Assembly (NCBI RefSeq): GCF_000938265.1
Contig: NZ_JYFC01000008.1
Span: 62,001 to 126,000 of the forward strand
DNA: 64,000 bases
Source of the DNA: Agreia bicolorata
GTDB lineage: Bacteria > Actinomycetota > Actinomycetes > Actinomycetales > Microbacteriaceae
Direction: 5' to 3'
How positions within the stretch are numbered: position 1 is the stretch's first letter; each line of letters begins with the position of its first letter. A model generated the notes under the pieces. That model did not search any database. It was not told the origin of the DNA and was given only the letters and a program-made list of their open reading frames with translations. Shown in pieces: positions 54,133 to 62,015 of this stretch. The position numbers and the translations under genes were made by a program.

Positions 54133-55134
54133 ATGAAGAAACTCATCAATGACCCGCGTCGAGTGGTCGAAGAAGCAGTCGCCGGATTCGAAGCGGCCCA
54201 CGGAGACGTGGTCGCCGTGTCGCACGACCCGATCTACATCACCCGCAAGGATGCGCCGAAACAGGGCAAGGTAGCCCTCGTCAGCGGCGGCGGCAGCGGC
54301 CATGAGCCGCTGCACGGCGGATTCGTCGGTTTCGGCATGCTCGATGCGGCTGTGCCCGGTCCCGTCTTCACCTCTCCGACCCCAGACCCGATCCTCGCAG
54401 CGACCAAAGCCGTCGATGGGGGAGCGGGGGTGCTGCACATCGTCAAGAACTACACGGGCGACGTGCTCAACTTCGAGACCGCCGCTGACCTTGCAGCTGC
54501 CGACGGCATCGACGTGCAGACCGTGATCGTCGACGACGATGTCGCCGTCAAAGACTCTCTCTACACGGCCGGGCGTCGCGGAGTTGCGGGCACGGTTCTC
54601 GTTGAGAAGATCGCGGGCGCGGCGGCGGAGCGAGGCGATGACCTCGCCGCAGTCGCGGCGATCGCGACCAGAGTCAATGCTGTGACCCGATCCATGGGGG
54701 TCGCCCTGACGCCGTGCGTCGTTCCACATGCGGGGGAGCCGAGCTTCATTCTCGCCGACGACGAGATCGAGATCGGCATAGGCATCCATGGCGAACCAGG
54801 CCGCGAGCGCATCAAGATCGAGCCGGCAGACGCGATCGTCGATCGGATACTCGCACCGATCGTCGATGACCTTCCTTTTGCATCCGGCGACAGAGTTCTG
54901 CTCTTTGTGAACGGCTTGGGTGGCACGCCGCAGGTTGAGCTGTACATCGTTTTCCGACGCGCAGCGGAGGCTCTCGCCGAGCGTGGCATCACCGTGTCGC
55001 GCACCCTGGTCGGCAATTTCGTGACGTCGCTAGAGATGCAAGGAATGAGCATTACCGTGATGAAACTCGACGACGAACTAGAACAGCTGTGGGACGCGCC
55101 CGTCGAGACGGCCGCTCTGCGGTGGGGACGGTAG
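54133..55134 (+). CDS. dhaK: PTS-dependent dihydroxyacetone kinase, substrate-binding subunit DhaK
   Basis: Binds dihydroxyacetone covalently and presents it to DhaL. The 333-residue protein has [17 protein letters not shown] (51-66), [12 protein letters not shown] and GIHGEPG, where His219 is the expected hemiaminal-forming residue. The ATG at 54133 gives the usual length, and AGAGGA lies upstream. dhaL follows after five bases and dhaM after that, so this is a full DhaKLM set. Confidence 0.95.
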   Translation: MKKLINDPRRVVEEAVAGFEAAHGDVVAVSHDPIYITRKDAPKQGKVALVSGGGSGHEPLHGGFVGFGMLDAAVPGPVFTSPTPDPILAATKAVDGGAGVLHIVKNYTGDVLNFETAADLAAADGIDVQTVIVDDDVAVKDSLYTAGRRGVAGTVLVEKIAGAAAERGDDLAAVAAIATRVNAVTRSMGVALTPCVVPHAGEPSFILADDEIEIGIGIHGEPGRERIKIEPADAIVDRILAPIVDDLPFASGDRVLLFVNGLGGTPQVELYIVFRRAAEALAERGITVSRTLVGNFVTSLEMQGMSITVMKLDDELEQLWDAPVETAALRWGR

Positions 55135-55139
55135 GCGGC

Positions 55140-55778
55140 ATGACGTTGAACACGGACTGGGCGGTCCGCTGGATCAAGGGGAGCGCGGCGGTCGTCTCGG
55201 AGCATCGGGTCGAACTGATCACACTGGATCGCGAGATCGGCGACGGTGACCATGGCGAGAATCTCGATCGCGGCTTCTCCGCCGTTCTGCCGAAGCTCGA
55301 CGATCTCCCGGCTGATGCGACGCCGGGCGATGCTCTGAAGCTCGTTGCGACGACTCTGATCTCGACCGTCGGCGGCGCGGCCGGGCCGCTCTACGGAACC
55401 GCCTATCTGAAAGCCGCGGGAGCGGTAGCCGGTCATGCGGAGCTCGACGGCGAGGCCGTCGTCGCCATGCTCACGGCTGCCCGTGACGGTATCGTGCTTC
55501 GGGGCAAGGCCGAGGCGGGCGACAAGACGATGGTGGACGCCTGGACTCCTGCCGTCGACGCCGCCTCGTCGGCGTTGGCCGACGGGCTCGGCGAGGCAGC
55601 GATTCTGGATGCCGCGGCGACGGCCGCCGAAGCCGGCGCGCGTGCCACGGAGCCGCTCGTCGCGCGTAAGGGACGTGCGAGCTATCTGGGGGAGCGGGCC
55701 ATCGGACACCGAGACCCCGGCGCTCAGTCCTCAGCTCTTCTGCTTCGTGTCGCCGCCGACGCAGCGGCGGGCGTCTGA
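55140..55778 (+). CDS. dhaL: PTS-dependent dihydroxyacetone kinase, ADP-binding subunit DhaL
   Basis: Holds tightly bound ADP that is rephosphorylated by DhaM and used to phosphorylate dihydroxyacetone on DhaK. The 212-residue protein carries the nucleotide and magnesium site LDREIGDGDHGENLDRGF, with Asp30, Asp35 and Asp37 at the same positions as in E. coli DhaL. GGAAGPLYGTAYL, GDKTMVDAWTPA and RKGRASYLGERAIGHRDPGAQSS also occur. The dhaM GTG begins one base after its stop. Confidence 0.95.
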   Translation: MTLNTDWAVRWIKGSAAVVSEHRVELITLDREIGDGDHGENLDRGFSAVLPKLDDLPADATPGDALKLVATTLISTVGGAAGPLYGTAYLKAAGAVAGHAELDGEAVVAMLTAARDGIVLRGKAEAGDKTMVDAWTPAVDAASSALADGLGEAAILDAAATAAEAGARATEPLVARKGRASYLGERAIGHRDPGAQSSALLLRVAADAAAGV

Positions 55779-55779
55779 C

Positions 55780-56502
55780 GTGGCAGGAGTCGCTGGCAGA
55801 GTCGGTCTCGTTTTCGTCTCGCACAGTTCGAAGATCGCAGAGGGCCTCGTCGAGCTGGCCGGCCAGATGGCACAGGGAACAGCGCTGGCGGCGGCCGGCG
55901 GAATGGACGACGGCGGAATAGGGACGAGTTTCGACCGGGTCGGAGAGGCGATCGCTGCAGTCGATTCCGGATCGGGTGTCGTGGTGTTGTGCGATCTGGG
56001 TTCTGCGATCTTGACGGCCGAGACGGCGAGGGATTTCCTCGACGACGACGACGTTCGTGATCGGGTCGTCATCGTGGATGCGCCGCTCGTCGAGGGCGCC
56101 GTCGCTGCGGCCGTCGAGGCGGAGGGCGGGGGAGACCTGGCAGCGGTCGTGTCGGCCGCCCGCTCGGCCATAGGTGCATTCTCGTTGCCAGGGGAGGACG
56201 CACCGAACGAGGAGGAAGCGGCGACCGTCGGCGCAGAAGCGTCATCCGGTTACTCGCGCAGCGTGACGATCGTCAACCGCGACGGCCTGCACGCGCGTCC
56301 GGCGGCGGAGTTCGTGAAGATGGCGAACGGACTGGACGTGCCCGTGACGGTCAATGGAAAAGACGCGAGGAGTCTTCTTGGCATCATGTCGATGGGTCTC
56401 GTGAAAGGCAGCAAGGTTGAGCTGGCGACTCCGTCGGCGGACGGCCGGTCCGCAGTCGACTCACTGGCCGAACTCATAGAGTCGGGGCTCGGGGAGAATT
56501 GA
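55780..56502 (+). CDS. dhaM: PTS-dependent dihydroxyacetone kinase, phosphotransferase subunit DhaM (EIIA plus HPr)
   Basis: Passes phosphate from the PTS to ADP on DhaL. The 240-residue protein has an N-terminal mannose-type EIIA domain (about 7-135; VFVSHSSKIAEG with active His15, GTS, DLGSAILTAE), an acidic linker, and an HPr domain (about 160-240; NRDGLHARPAAEFVK with His171, and SLLGIMSMG with Ser198 at the regulatory position). E. coli DhaM has a third, EI-like domain, which is absent here, so an external EI must supply phosphate, perhaps through the fused HPr. Confidence 0.93.
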   Translation: MAGVAGRVGLVFVSHSSKIAEGLVELAGQMAQGTALAAAGGMDDGGIGTSFDRVGEAIAAVDSGSGVVVLCDLGSAILTAETARDFLDDDDVRDRVVIVDAPLVEGAVAAAVEAEGGGDLAAVVSAARSAIGAFSLPGEDAPNEEEAATVGAEASSGYSRSVTIVNRDGLHARPAAEFVKMANGLDVPVTVNGKDARSLLGIMSMGLVKGSKVELATPSADGRSAVDSLAELIESGLGEN

Positions 56503-56634
56503 CGGCGCCCGAGCGCACCGATGGCCGGCGGATTGTCATGGACTTCCTGCGCTCGCTTTCGCCACGCGAGACAGAACATCACGATGTGCTCGTGCGCTGA
56601 ATGTGGGTCGCGATCCAGACTCGCGTTCTGACGC

Positions 56635-57543
56635 TCAGCGGTTGAAGTAGTGCCCGTCGGCGATGTCGGCAACCAGAGTCGGGTGGGTGGGCTCCCAATC
56701 GAATCGCTCACGGGTAAGTGCATTCGAGACGGGACTATCGAGAGTGACGAGAAGCGCGAGGATACTGAAGTGCTCGGCTGCCTCGGCCGCCCCGCCGATG
56801 CTTTCGACGGGAAGATCGAGGTGTTGTCCGATCGCCTGCGCAAGGTCGCGGAATGGTACGCCCTCTTCCCCGACTGCGTGTAGGCGCGTTCCAGCGGGTG
56901 CCGATTCAATTGCGAGCCGGAAGAGTCGGGCCGCGTCGAGACGGTGCACGGAAGGCCACCGGTTGGACCCGTCACCGACGTACGCGGAAACGCCTTTCTC
57001 CCTCGCAATGGCGATGAGCATCGAGACGAAGCCGCGAGTATCCCCGACGCCGTGCACGGTCGGAGTCAGAGCCACAGACGATGACCGAACGCCCCTGTCC
57101 GCGAGAGCCAGGACGGACGCCTCCACGGGCAGCCGAAGCGCGGTGAGCGGACTCATGTCGGCTTCGTCGTCTTCGGTGAGTAGCCGACCGGGAGTACGCC
57201 CGATGACTCCCGACGTAACGACGAACGGTTTGCCGGTCCCTTCGAGCTCGAGACCGATCGCTTCGACCGCGTTACGTTCTGCCTTGGCGCGCGCGGCTGA
57301 ATCGGTTGTCTCAGAGATGTGCTGGTTGGCCGCGTAGATGACGCCATCCGCAGCCGCGGCGCCGGATCGGAGGCTGTCGAGGTCGCTCACGTCGCCGCGA
57401 TGCACGTCGACGTCGAGTGCTGCCAACGCGGCTGCCGAGCTGTCAGAGCGGGCGAGCCCCACGACGTCGTGTCCGCTGGCCATAAGTTCGGCGACGACGG
57501 CGGAGCCGACATAGCCGGTGGCTCCTGTAACAAAAATGCGCAT
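56635..57543 (-). CDS. NAD(P)-dependent epimerase/reductase (extended/atypical SDR)
   Basis: A 302-residue Rossmann-fold protein beginning MRIFVTGATGYVGSAVVAEL, the dinucleotide-binding loop. VHRGDVSDLDSL and VIYAANQHISE follow, then VTSGVIGRT and WPSVHRLDAARLFRLAIESAPAG near the substrate end. The canonical YXXXK pair is not evident, in keeping with atypical NmrA- or DFR-like SDRs of unknown substrate. AGAGGG precedes the ATG. It is divergent from the LysR gene, its probable regulator. Confidence 0.8.
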   Translation of the reverse strand: MRIFVTGATGYVGSAVVAELMASGHDVVGLARSDSSAAALAALDVDVHRGDVSDLDSLRSGAAAADGVIYAANQHISETTDSAARAKAERNAVEAIGLELEGTGKPFVVTSGVIGRTPGRLLTEDDEADMSPLTALRLPVEASVLALADRGVRSSSVALTPTVHGVGDTRGFVSMLIAIAREKGVSAYVGDGSNRWPSVHRLDAARLFRLAIESAPAGTRLHAVGEEGVPFRDLAQAIGQHLDLPVESIGGAAEAAEHFSILALLVTLDSPVSNALTRERFDWEPTHPTLVADIADGHYFNR

Positions 57544-57705
57544 GAAAAGGCCCTCTGATTCGAGTGTCTGCGCCGGTTGCATCATTGGGCCGGCTTGTCC
57601 TTCGACTTTATGAATCACGGGCCCATACGTCTAAGACCGGTTCTGCACGACGCCATACGAAAAATGAATGATGCCTAGACTGAACCCGACAGAGGAAGCA
57701 TCCCC
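57544..57705. promoter_or_regulatory. Divergent region SDR / LysR
   Basis: 162 bases hold the repeat CCATACG at 57623-57629 and again at 57653-57659 (30-base period). Between them lies GTCTAAGAC (57629-57637), an odd-length palindrome of the kind that could serve as a LysR contact. Operator function is inferred from position only. Confidence 0.35.
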
Positions 57706-58590
57706 ATGGATCTTGACCTGCGATTCGTCAGGTACTTCACGGTGGTCGCCCGGCACGAGAACTTCGGACGGGCCGCCGCCGAACTCCGGCTCGCGCAGCC
57801 GACGCTCAGCCGCTACATCCGACGGCTCGAGCAGGATCTCGGCGTCCAGCTGTTCGAACGGTCTTCCCGCGGAACGCAGCTCACCGAAGCGGGCGTGAGC
57901 TTTCGACCGCTCGCCGAAACTCTCCTCGACGACGCAGCACGAGCCGTGGCGCAGGTTCTCCAGGTAGCGACACCGCATCGCCTCACGGTTGGGTACGTGG
58001 GCGGCCTCATCATCACGCCGGCGGTTGCCCATCTGAAGCGGACGAATCCAGGTATTGACGTCCGCACTCTCCATCTTCACTGGAGCGACGCGCACGCGGC
58101 GCTTCTCGACCACCGGGCCGACGTTGTTGTGGCCCGCACTCCTTTCCCGACTGACGGACTCCGAACCACCGTCCTCTACGAGGAGCCCCGCGTTCTCCTC
58201 GTGCCCCTTGGCCATCGTCTCGCGAACCGACCCTCGGTCACACTCCAGGACTTCGCCGAAGAACCACTGGTCGGATACGATCGCGCCGACTATGACGCGT
58301 TCTGGAGGGTCACGCCCCGACCTGACGGAAGTCCAGCCCCTTACGGCCCCGTCGCCGACGTGTGGCACGACAAACTCGAGTCCGTCGCCAGCGGTGCGGC
58401 GCTTGCCGTCGCACCCTCCGGCCCGGGCAATGGCGCGCCCCGCCCCGACCTGATTGCTGTACCCGTTGAAGGCATCGCTTGGTCCACCATTGTCGTCGCG
58501 AGCAGGCTCGAGCACCGGAAGCCGCTCGTAGCCGCCTTCGAGAAGTCCGCCAAGGCGAAGCTCGTTCCTTCAGGATGCCCACCGAAGTAA
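57706..58590 (+). CDS. LysR family transcriptional regulator
   Basis: A 294-residue regulator. The winged HTH occupies about residues 1-60 (DLRFVRYFTVVARHENFGRAAAELRLAQPTLSRYIRRLEQDLG). A linker helix and a two-lobed effector domain follow (LTVGYVGGLIITPAVAHLK, VVVARTPFP, VLLVPLGHRLA). It starts at the family-normal MDLDLR with GAGGAAGC upstream. It is divergent from the SDR gene at 56635-57543, a common arrangement in which the LysR protein activates the neighbour. The inducer is unknown. Confidence 0.9.
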   Translation: MDLDLRFVRYFTVVARHENFGRAAAELRLAQPTLSRYIRRLEQDLGVQLFERSSRGTQLTEAGVSFRPLAETLLDDAARAVAQVLQVATPHRLTVGYVGGLIITPAVAHLKRTNPGIDVRTLHLHWSDAHAALLDHRADVVVARTPFPTDGLRTTVLYEEPRVLLVPLGHRLANRPSVTLQDFAEEPLVGYDRADYDAFWRVTPRPDGSPAPYGPVADVWHDKLESVASGAALAVAPSGPGNGAPRPDLIAVPVEGIAWSTIVVASRLEHRKPLVAAFEKSAKAKLVPSGCPPK

Positions 58591-58640
58591 TCACGTAGCG
58601 AGCACGTCACGACGTTCTTCATGTCGTTTCGCTATTCGGT

Positions 58641-58683
58641 GTTGCTACCTAGCAGTAGTCGGCGTTACTATCTAGTGGTAGTC
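58641..58683. promoter_or_regulatory. Tandem operator-like repeats upstream of the PadR operon
   Basis: GTTGCTACCTAGCAGTAGTC (58641-58660) and GTTACTATCTAGTGGTAGTC (58664-58683) agree at 16 of 20 positions. Each has inner dyad symmetry around CTAG (CTAC/GTAG and ACTA/TAGT). The 23-base period puts them on nearly the same helical face. They end about 30 bases before the PadR ATG. Confidence 0.65.
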
Positions 58684-58713
58684 AATATCACTGAGTAGTT
58701 GAGGCGAGTGTTC

Positions 58714-59070
58714 ATGAGTAAGCAACAGATGACCGAGATGCTGAAGGGCACGCTCGAGGGCGTCGTCCTCGCGATCGTGGCACTGCAGCCGGCATACGGC
58801 TATGAGATCACGGCGCGGCTGCGCGAGCAGGGGTTCTCCGACATCGTCGAAGGCACCGTGTACGCGCTGCTGATCAGGATCGAGCAACGTGGTCTCGTGG
58901 ATGTGGCAAAGGTCCCGTCTGAGAAGGGGCCACCTCGCAAGGTCTACTCGCTGAACCCCCTGGGCAGCGACTACCTCGAAGAGTTCTGGAGGACATGGAC
59001 GTCGCTCTCAGAGCGGATCGAACTCCTCCACCACCACATTGAACAACCGCACGACAAAGGAGAGAAGTAA
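58714..59070 (+). CDS. PadR family transcriptional regulator
   Basis: A 118-residue small PadR repressor. It begins MSKQQMTEMLKGTLEGVVLAI, with a winged helix carrying PAYGYEITARLREQGF, SDIVEGTVYALLIRIEQRGLVDV and KGPPRKVYSLNPLGSDYLEEF, and a short C-terminal dimerisation helix. Such regulators usually repress adjacent efflux genes and release on binding the drug. The ATG at 58714 is chosen because GAGGCG lies upstream and family members start here. A DUF1048 gene and an ABC-2 exporter follow. Confidence 0.92.
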   Translation: MSKQQMTEMLKGTLEGVVLAIVALQPAYGYEITARLREQGFSDIVEGTVYALLIRIEQRGLVDVAKVPSEKGPPRKVYSLNPLGSDYLEEFWRTWTSLSERIELLHHHIEQPHDKGEK

Positions 59071-59072
59071 TC

Positions 59073-59441
59073 ATGGCCGCAAAGTGGATCGAGACCCTCA
59101 CGGGGTCCCTCGAGCAGAAGAAACAGTACAAGCAGGACAAAGCTCGCATCGATGCCTTGCCCGAGCCGTACGGAACAGCAGCGAAGGCAGTACATCGGTA
59201 TTTCATCTACAACGGAGGCATCACCGACGGTGACGCCCTCACCAAGATGTTCGGCGACTTCGTCGACCTGTGGGAGCGCGCCGCCCTCGATGGGACACCG
59301 GTGCGCGAGATTGTCGGCGACGATCCGGTCGCTTTCGCCGAGTCCTTCACCGAGGCATACGGCGGCAAGCAGTGGATCGACAAGGAGCGTACCCGCCTGG
59401 CCAAAGCGATAGAGGATGCCGAACAGAGGGAACGGAAGTGA
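59073..59441 (+). CDS. DUF1048 family protein
   Basis: A 122-residue soluble helical protein. DUF1048 members sit next to PadR regulators and ABC exporters in many Gram-positive bacteria, but have no assigned function. Visible hallmarks are LTGSLEQKKQYKQDKARIDALPEPY, YFIYNGGITDGDALTKMFGDFVDLWE and GDDPVAFAESF, with a charged C-terminus. It starts two bases after the PadR stop and overlaps the ATPase start in GTGA. Confidence 0.85.
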   Translation: MAAKWIETLTGSLEQKKQYKQDKARIDALPEPYGTAAKAVHRYFIYNGGITDGDALTKMFGDFVDLWERAALDGTPVREIVGDDPVAFAESFTEAYGGKQWIDKERTRLAKAIEDAEQRERK

Positions 59442-60250
59442 CCGAGGAGCCTGCCATCCGCGTGCAGGGGTTGAAGAAGTCCTTCAAGAAGTTGCACGTG
59501 CTACGTGGGGTGGACTTCGAGGTTGAGCGGGGCAGCGTCTTCGCTCTTCTGGGCTCCAATGGGGCAGGCAAGACTACGGTCGTGAAGATCCTCGCCACAC
59601 TGCTGAAGTCGGACGCGGGTACCGCCACCGTCCACGGCTTCGACGTCGCCACGAGGGCCGGCGAAGTGCGCGAATCGATTAGCCTGACGGGCCAATTCGC
59701 CGCAGTCGATGAGATACTGACCGGCCGGGAGAATCTGATACTCGTCGCCAAGCTCCGCCACATGAAGGCCCCCGGTGCCATTGCCGACGAGCTACTTGTT
59801 CGCTTCTCGCTCACTGAAGCCGGAAACCGGAAAGCGGCTACGTACTCGGGTGGTATGCGACGCCGGCTTGATATCGCGATGAGTTTGATCGGGAAACCCC
59901 CGATCATCTTCCTTGATGAACCGACGACGGGCTTGGACCCCGAGGGGCGCATCGAGGTGTGGGAGACCGTGAAGCAACTCGCCGCACAGGGCACGACCGT
60001 GCTGCTCACCACGCAGTATCTCGACGAGGCCGAACAGCTCGCAGACCGCATCGCGATCCTGCACAAGGGCACCATCATTCAGACCGGCACTCTCGCCTAC
60101 CTCAAGCAACTCCTCCCGGTCGCCACAGTCGAGTACGTCGAGAAGCAGCCCTCACTTGAGGATGTCTTCCTCGCCCTCGTCGGCGACACCAGGGCGACCG
60201 GCAGTGAAGAAGTCTCCGACACGGCGTCTGACGGAAGGGCTGTCCGATGA
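59438..60250 (+). CDS. ABC transporter ATP-binding protein (ABC-2, DrrA-like)
   Basis: Energy subunit of an exporter. The 270-residue protein shows Walker A GSNGAGKTT, the Q-loop in SLTGQFAAVDEILTG, the signature YSGGMRRRLDIAMSL, Walker B IIFLDEPTTGLDPEGR and the H-loop region LLTTQYLDEAEQLADRIAIL. A C-terminal segment ends with LEDVFLALVGD, typical of the drug-exporting DrrA group. The GTG start overlaps the DUF1048 stop; the permease gene overlaps its end. Confidence 0.93.
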   Translation: MTEEPAIRVQGLKKSFKKLHVLRGVDFEVERGSVFALLGSNGAGKTTVVKILATLLKSDAGTATVHGFDVATRAGEVRESISLTGQFAAVDEILTGRENLILVAKLRHMKAPGAIADELLVRFSLTEAGNRKAATYSGGMRRRLDIAMSLIGKPPIIFLDEPTTGLDPEGRIEVWETVKQLAAQGTTVLLTTQYLDEAEQLADRIAILHKGTIIQTGTLAYLKQLLPVATVEYVEKQPSLEDVFLALVGDTRATGSEEVSDTASDGRAVR

Positions 60251-61011
60251 TCACCCATGCCCTTACCGACACCAGTACGCTGACAGGCCGGTCGTTGCGC
60301 CACATCCTCCGCAGCCCAGACACGATCATCACCACCGTCGTCACCCCGATCGCCCTCATGCTGCTTTTTGTGTTCGTCCTCGGCGGCGCGATCAAGACGG
60401 GATCCGAGGAGTCCTATGTCAACTACATGCTCCCCGGCATCTTGTTGATCACGATCGCCTCCGGCATCGCATACACCGCGTACCGGTTGTTCCTCGACAT
60501 GCAGGGAGGCATCTTCGACCGCTTCCAGTCGATGCCGATCGCGAGGTCGAGTGTGCTCTGGGCTCACGTGCTCACCTCCGTGGTGGCGAACCTGGTCTCG
60601 ATCTCGATCGTCATCGGCGTGGCGCTGATCCTGGGGTTCCGCACCGGCGCATCCTTCGGAGCGTGGCTCGCCGTCGCCGGCATCCTGGTGCTGTTCACGC
60701 TTGCCCTGACCTGGCTCGCTGTGATCGCCGGCCTCTCTGCGAAAACCGTCGATGGTGCGAGCGCCTTCAGCTACCCGTTGATCTTCCTGCCGTTCATCAG
60801 TTCGGCGTTCGTGCCTACTGACTCGATGCCCGGCCCGGTGGCGTGGTTCGCCGAGCACCAGCCGGTGACGTCGATCGTGGATACGATCAGGGCACTGTTT
60901 GCGCAGGAATCCGTCGGAAACGACATCTGGATGGCCCTCGCCTGGCTTGTCGGCATCCTGGTCGTCGCCTACGCTTTCGCAATCGTCCTCTATCGTCGCA
61001 AGATCAGTTGA
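60247..61011 (+). CDS. ABC-2 type transporter permease (DrrB-like)
   Basis: Membrane partner of the preceding ATPase. The 254-residue protein has six hydrophobic helices. GRSLRHILRSPDTIITTVVTPIALMLLFVFVLGG lies at the start, NYMLPGILLITIASGIAYTAYRLFLDMQGGIFDRFQSMPIARSSVL is the DrrB/NodJ hallmark, and FLPFISSAFVPTDSMPGPVAWFAEHQPVTSIVDTIRALF lies near the end. The substrate may be a drug or lipid. It is coupled to the ATPase through ATGA. Confidence 0.92.
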   Translation: MITHALTDTSTLTGRSLRHILRSPDTIITTVVTPIALMLLFVFVLGGAIKTGSEESYVNYMLPGILLITIASGIAYTAYRLFLDMQGGIFDRFQSMPIARSSVLWAHVLTSVVANLVSISIVIGVALILGFRTGASFGAWLAVAGILVLFTLALTWLAVIAGLSAKTVDGASAFSYPLIFLPFISSAFVPTDSMPGPVAWFAEHQPVTSIVDTIRALFAQESVGNDIWMALAWLVGILVVAYAFAIVLYRRKIS

Positions 61012-61233
61012 CGGCGAGTCCCGCTCCTGCTCGATGTGGCTCGCGAGAGCATGTTCTCTATCCGAGAAGAACCTGGTCAGCTAGAGATTCGGGGGAGTGG
61101 TGAACTTGTCCCCGTTTTCACAGTAGGGGTCCGCATGTCGATACGTCCGCGCCGGTGGACTACGTCACCGGGACATGATCCATTGAGTTGAGCGAGCCCA
61201 GTCTGCGTTTGGTCCGTCCAAGGTGACCGTGTC
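61012..61233. other. Intergenic region after the exporter operon
   Basis: 222 bases between the permease stop and the end of the convergent tyrosine phosphatase gene. A GCTCGCGAGAGC mini-hairpin occurs near 61040-61052, too short to call a terminator. I recognise no gene or repeat here. Confidence 0.4.
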
Positions 61234-61671
61234 TTATGGCTCGAAGTCAAAACGGGCGACGAAGCGTCGTTGCCACGGTGTCTCTATAGCTCGCTGACGA
61301 TAGTTCGCGCGCGCCCATCGAACCGCGTCTTCGCCCGACACTCCAGCGAGCCGCGCCAGAAGCGCAATTGCCACGCCCGTGCGACCCGTGCCGCCATCGC
61401 AAGCAATCTCGACCCTCGACGAGGCTGAACGTTCGTACGCGTCCGTTAGTGCAGCGATGGCTGCCCCGGGAGAGCGGGGCAGTCGAAAGTCGGGCCAGGA
61501 GATCCAGCTCGACTCCCACATCTCTTCTTGATGACGCCGAGCGGTTAGGTAGAGACCGAACTCTGGTAGTTCATCGTTAGCCGGTAGGCCTTCCCGTAGG
61601 CCTCGGCCACGAATTCGACGCCCGTCAGGCAGCGTCACGAGGCCCGTTGTCGAGTCGTTCCACAAACTCAT
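61234..61671 (-). CDS. Protein-tyrosine/dual-specificity phosphatase-like protein
   Basis: A 145-residue stand-alone phosphatase. The P-loop CX5R reads C91DGGTGR97T, and a W59PD61 loop lies 30 residues before it, giving nucleophile, phosphate-binding Arg and likely general acid. The residue before the Cys is Ala instead of the usual His. The end RWARANYRQRAIETPWQRRFVARF contains a Q-loop-like Gln. GGAGAG lies nine bases before the ATG. It has no operon partner; substrates are unknown. Confidence 0.8.
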   Translation of the reverse strand: MSLWNDSTTGLVTLPDGRRIRGRGLREGLPANDELPEFGLYLTARRHQEEMWESSWISWPDFRLPRSPGAAIAALTDAYERSASSRVEIACDGGTGRTGVAIALLARLAGVSGEDAVRWARANYRQRAIETPWQRRFVARFDFEP

Positions 61672-62015
61672 AGAGCCATTCTCTCCGACACGCTTGCGAC
61701 CTACCCGGCGATAATCCTTGTTCAGGAGTGAAGCCTTTGCAGAAAAGCGCGGCCAGGGTAGATGTGTGTTGACATAATGTGCATTATCGGCGTAATGATG
61801 AGTGGTGCGAAGCAGGGTCCTTAGGCGGTGTAATCGCCTCGAGAACTACGTCGTGATGTGAGCATGTGAGCGTGCATGTGCCGCTACCGGACGTGGTGAG
61901 ATGATCGGGTTGGGGATGCTGCGCGGCGCGTGCAGCTGCGAACCCATGCGGCCAGCGCGCATCCTGTCGCTCTAGCGCCGCCTGGCGAAATCTCTTGACA
62001 TAACGGATGCAACGG
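61672..62015. other. 344-base region without a gene, with promoter-like element
   Basis: I find no supported coding sequence here. TTGACA at 61769-61774 runs into the inverted repeat ATAATG-TG-CATTAT (61774-61787), with TAATGA at 61793-61798 as a possible -10. TTGACATAA recurs at 61995-62003. Any plus-strand transcript from here would run into the antisense strand of the UvrA-family gene. The short frame beginning at 61798 has only nine codons and is not called. Confidence 0.45.

Noticed and set aside
61774-61787. ATAATG/CATTAT dyad as an attachment site or IS end
   Set aside because: No integrase, transposase or matching second end was found nearby, and no target duplication is visible.
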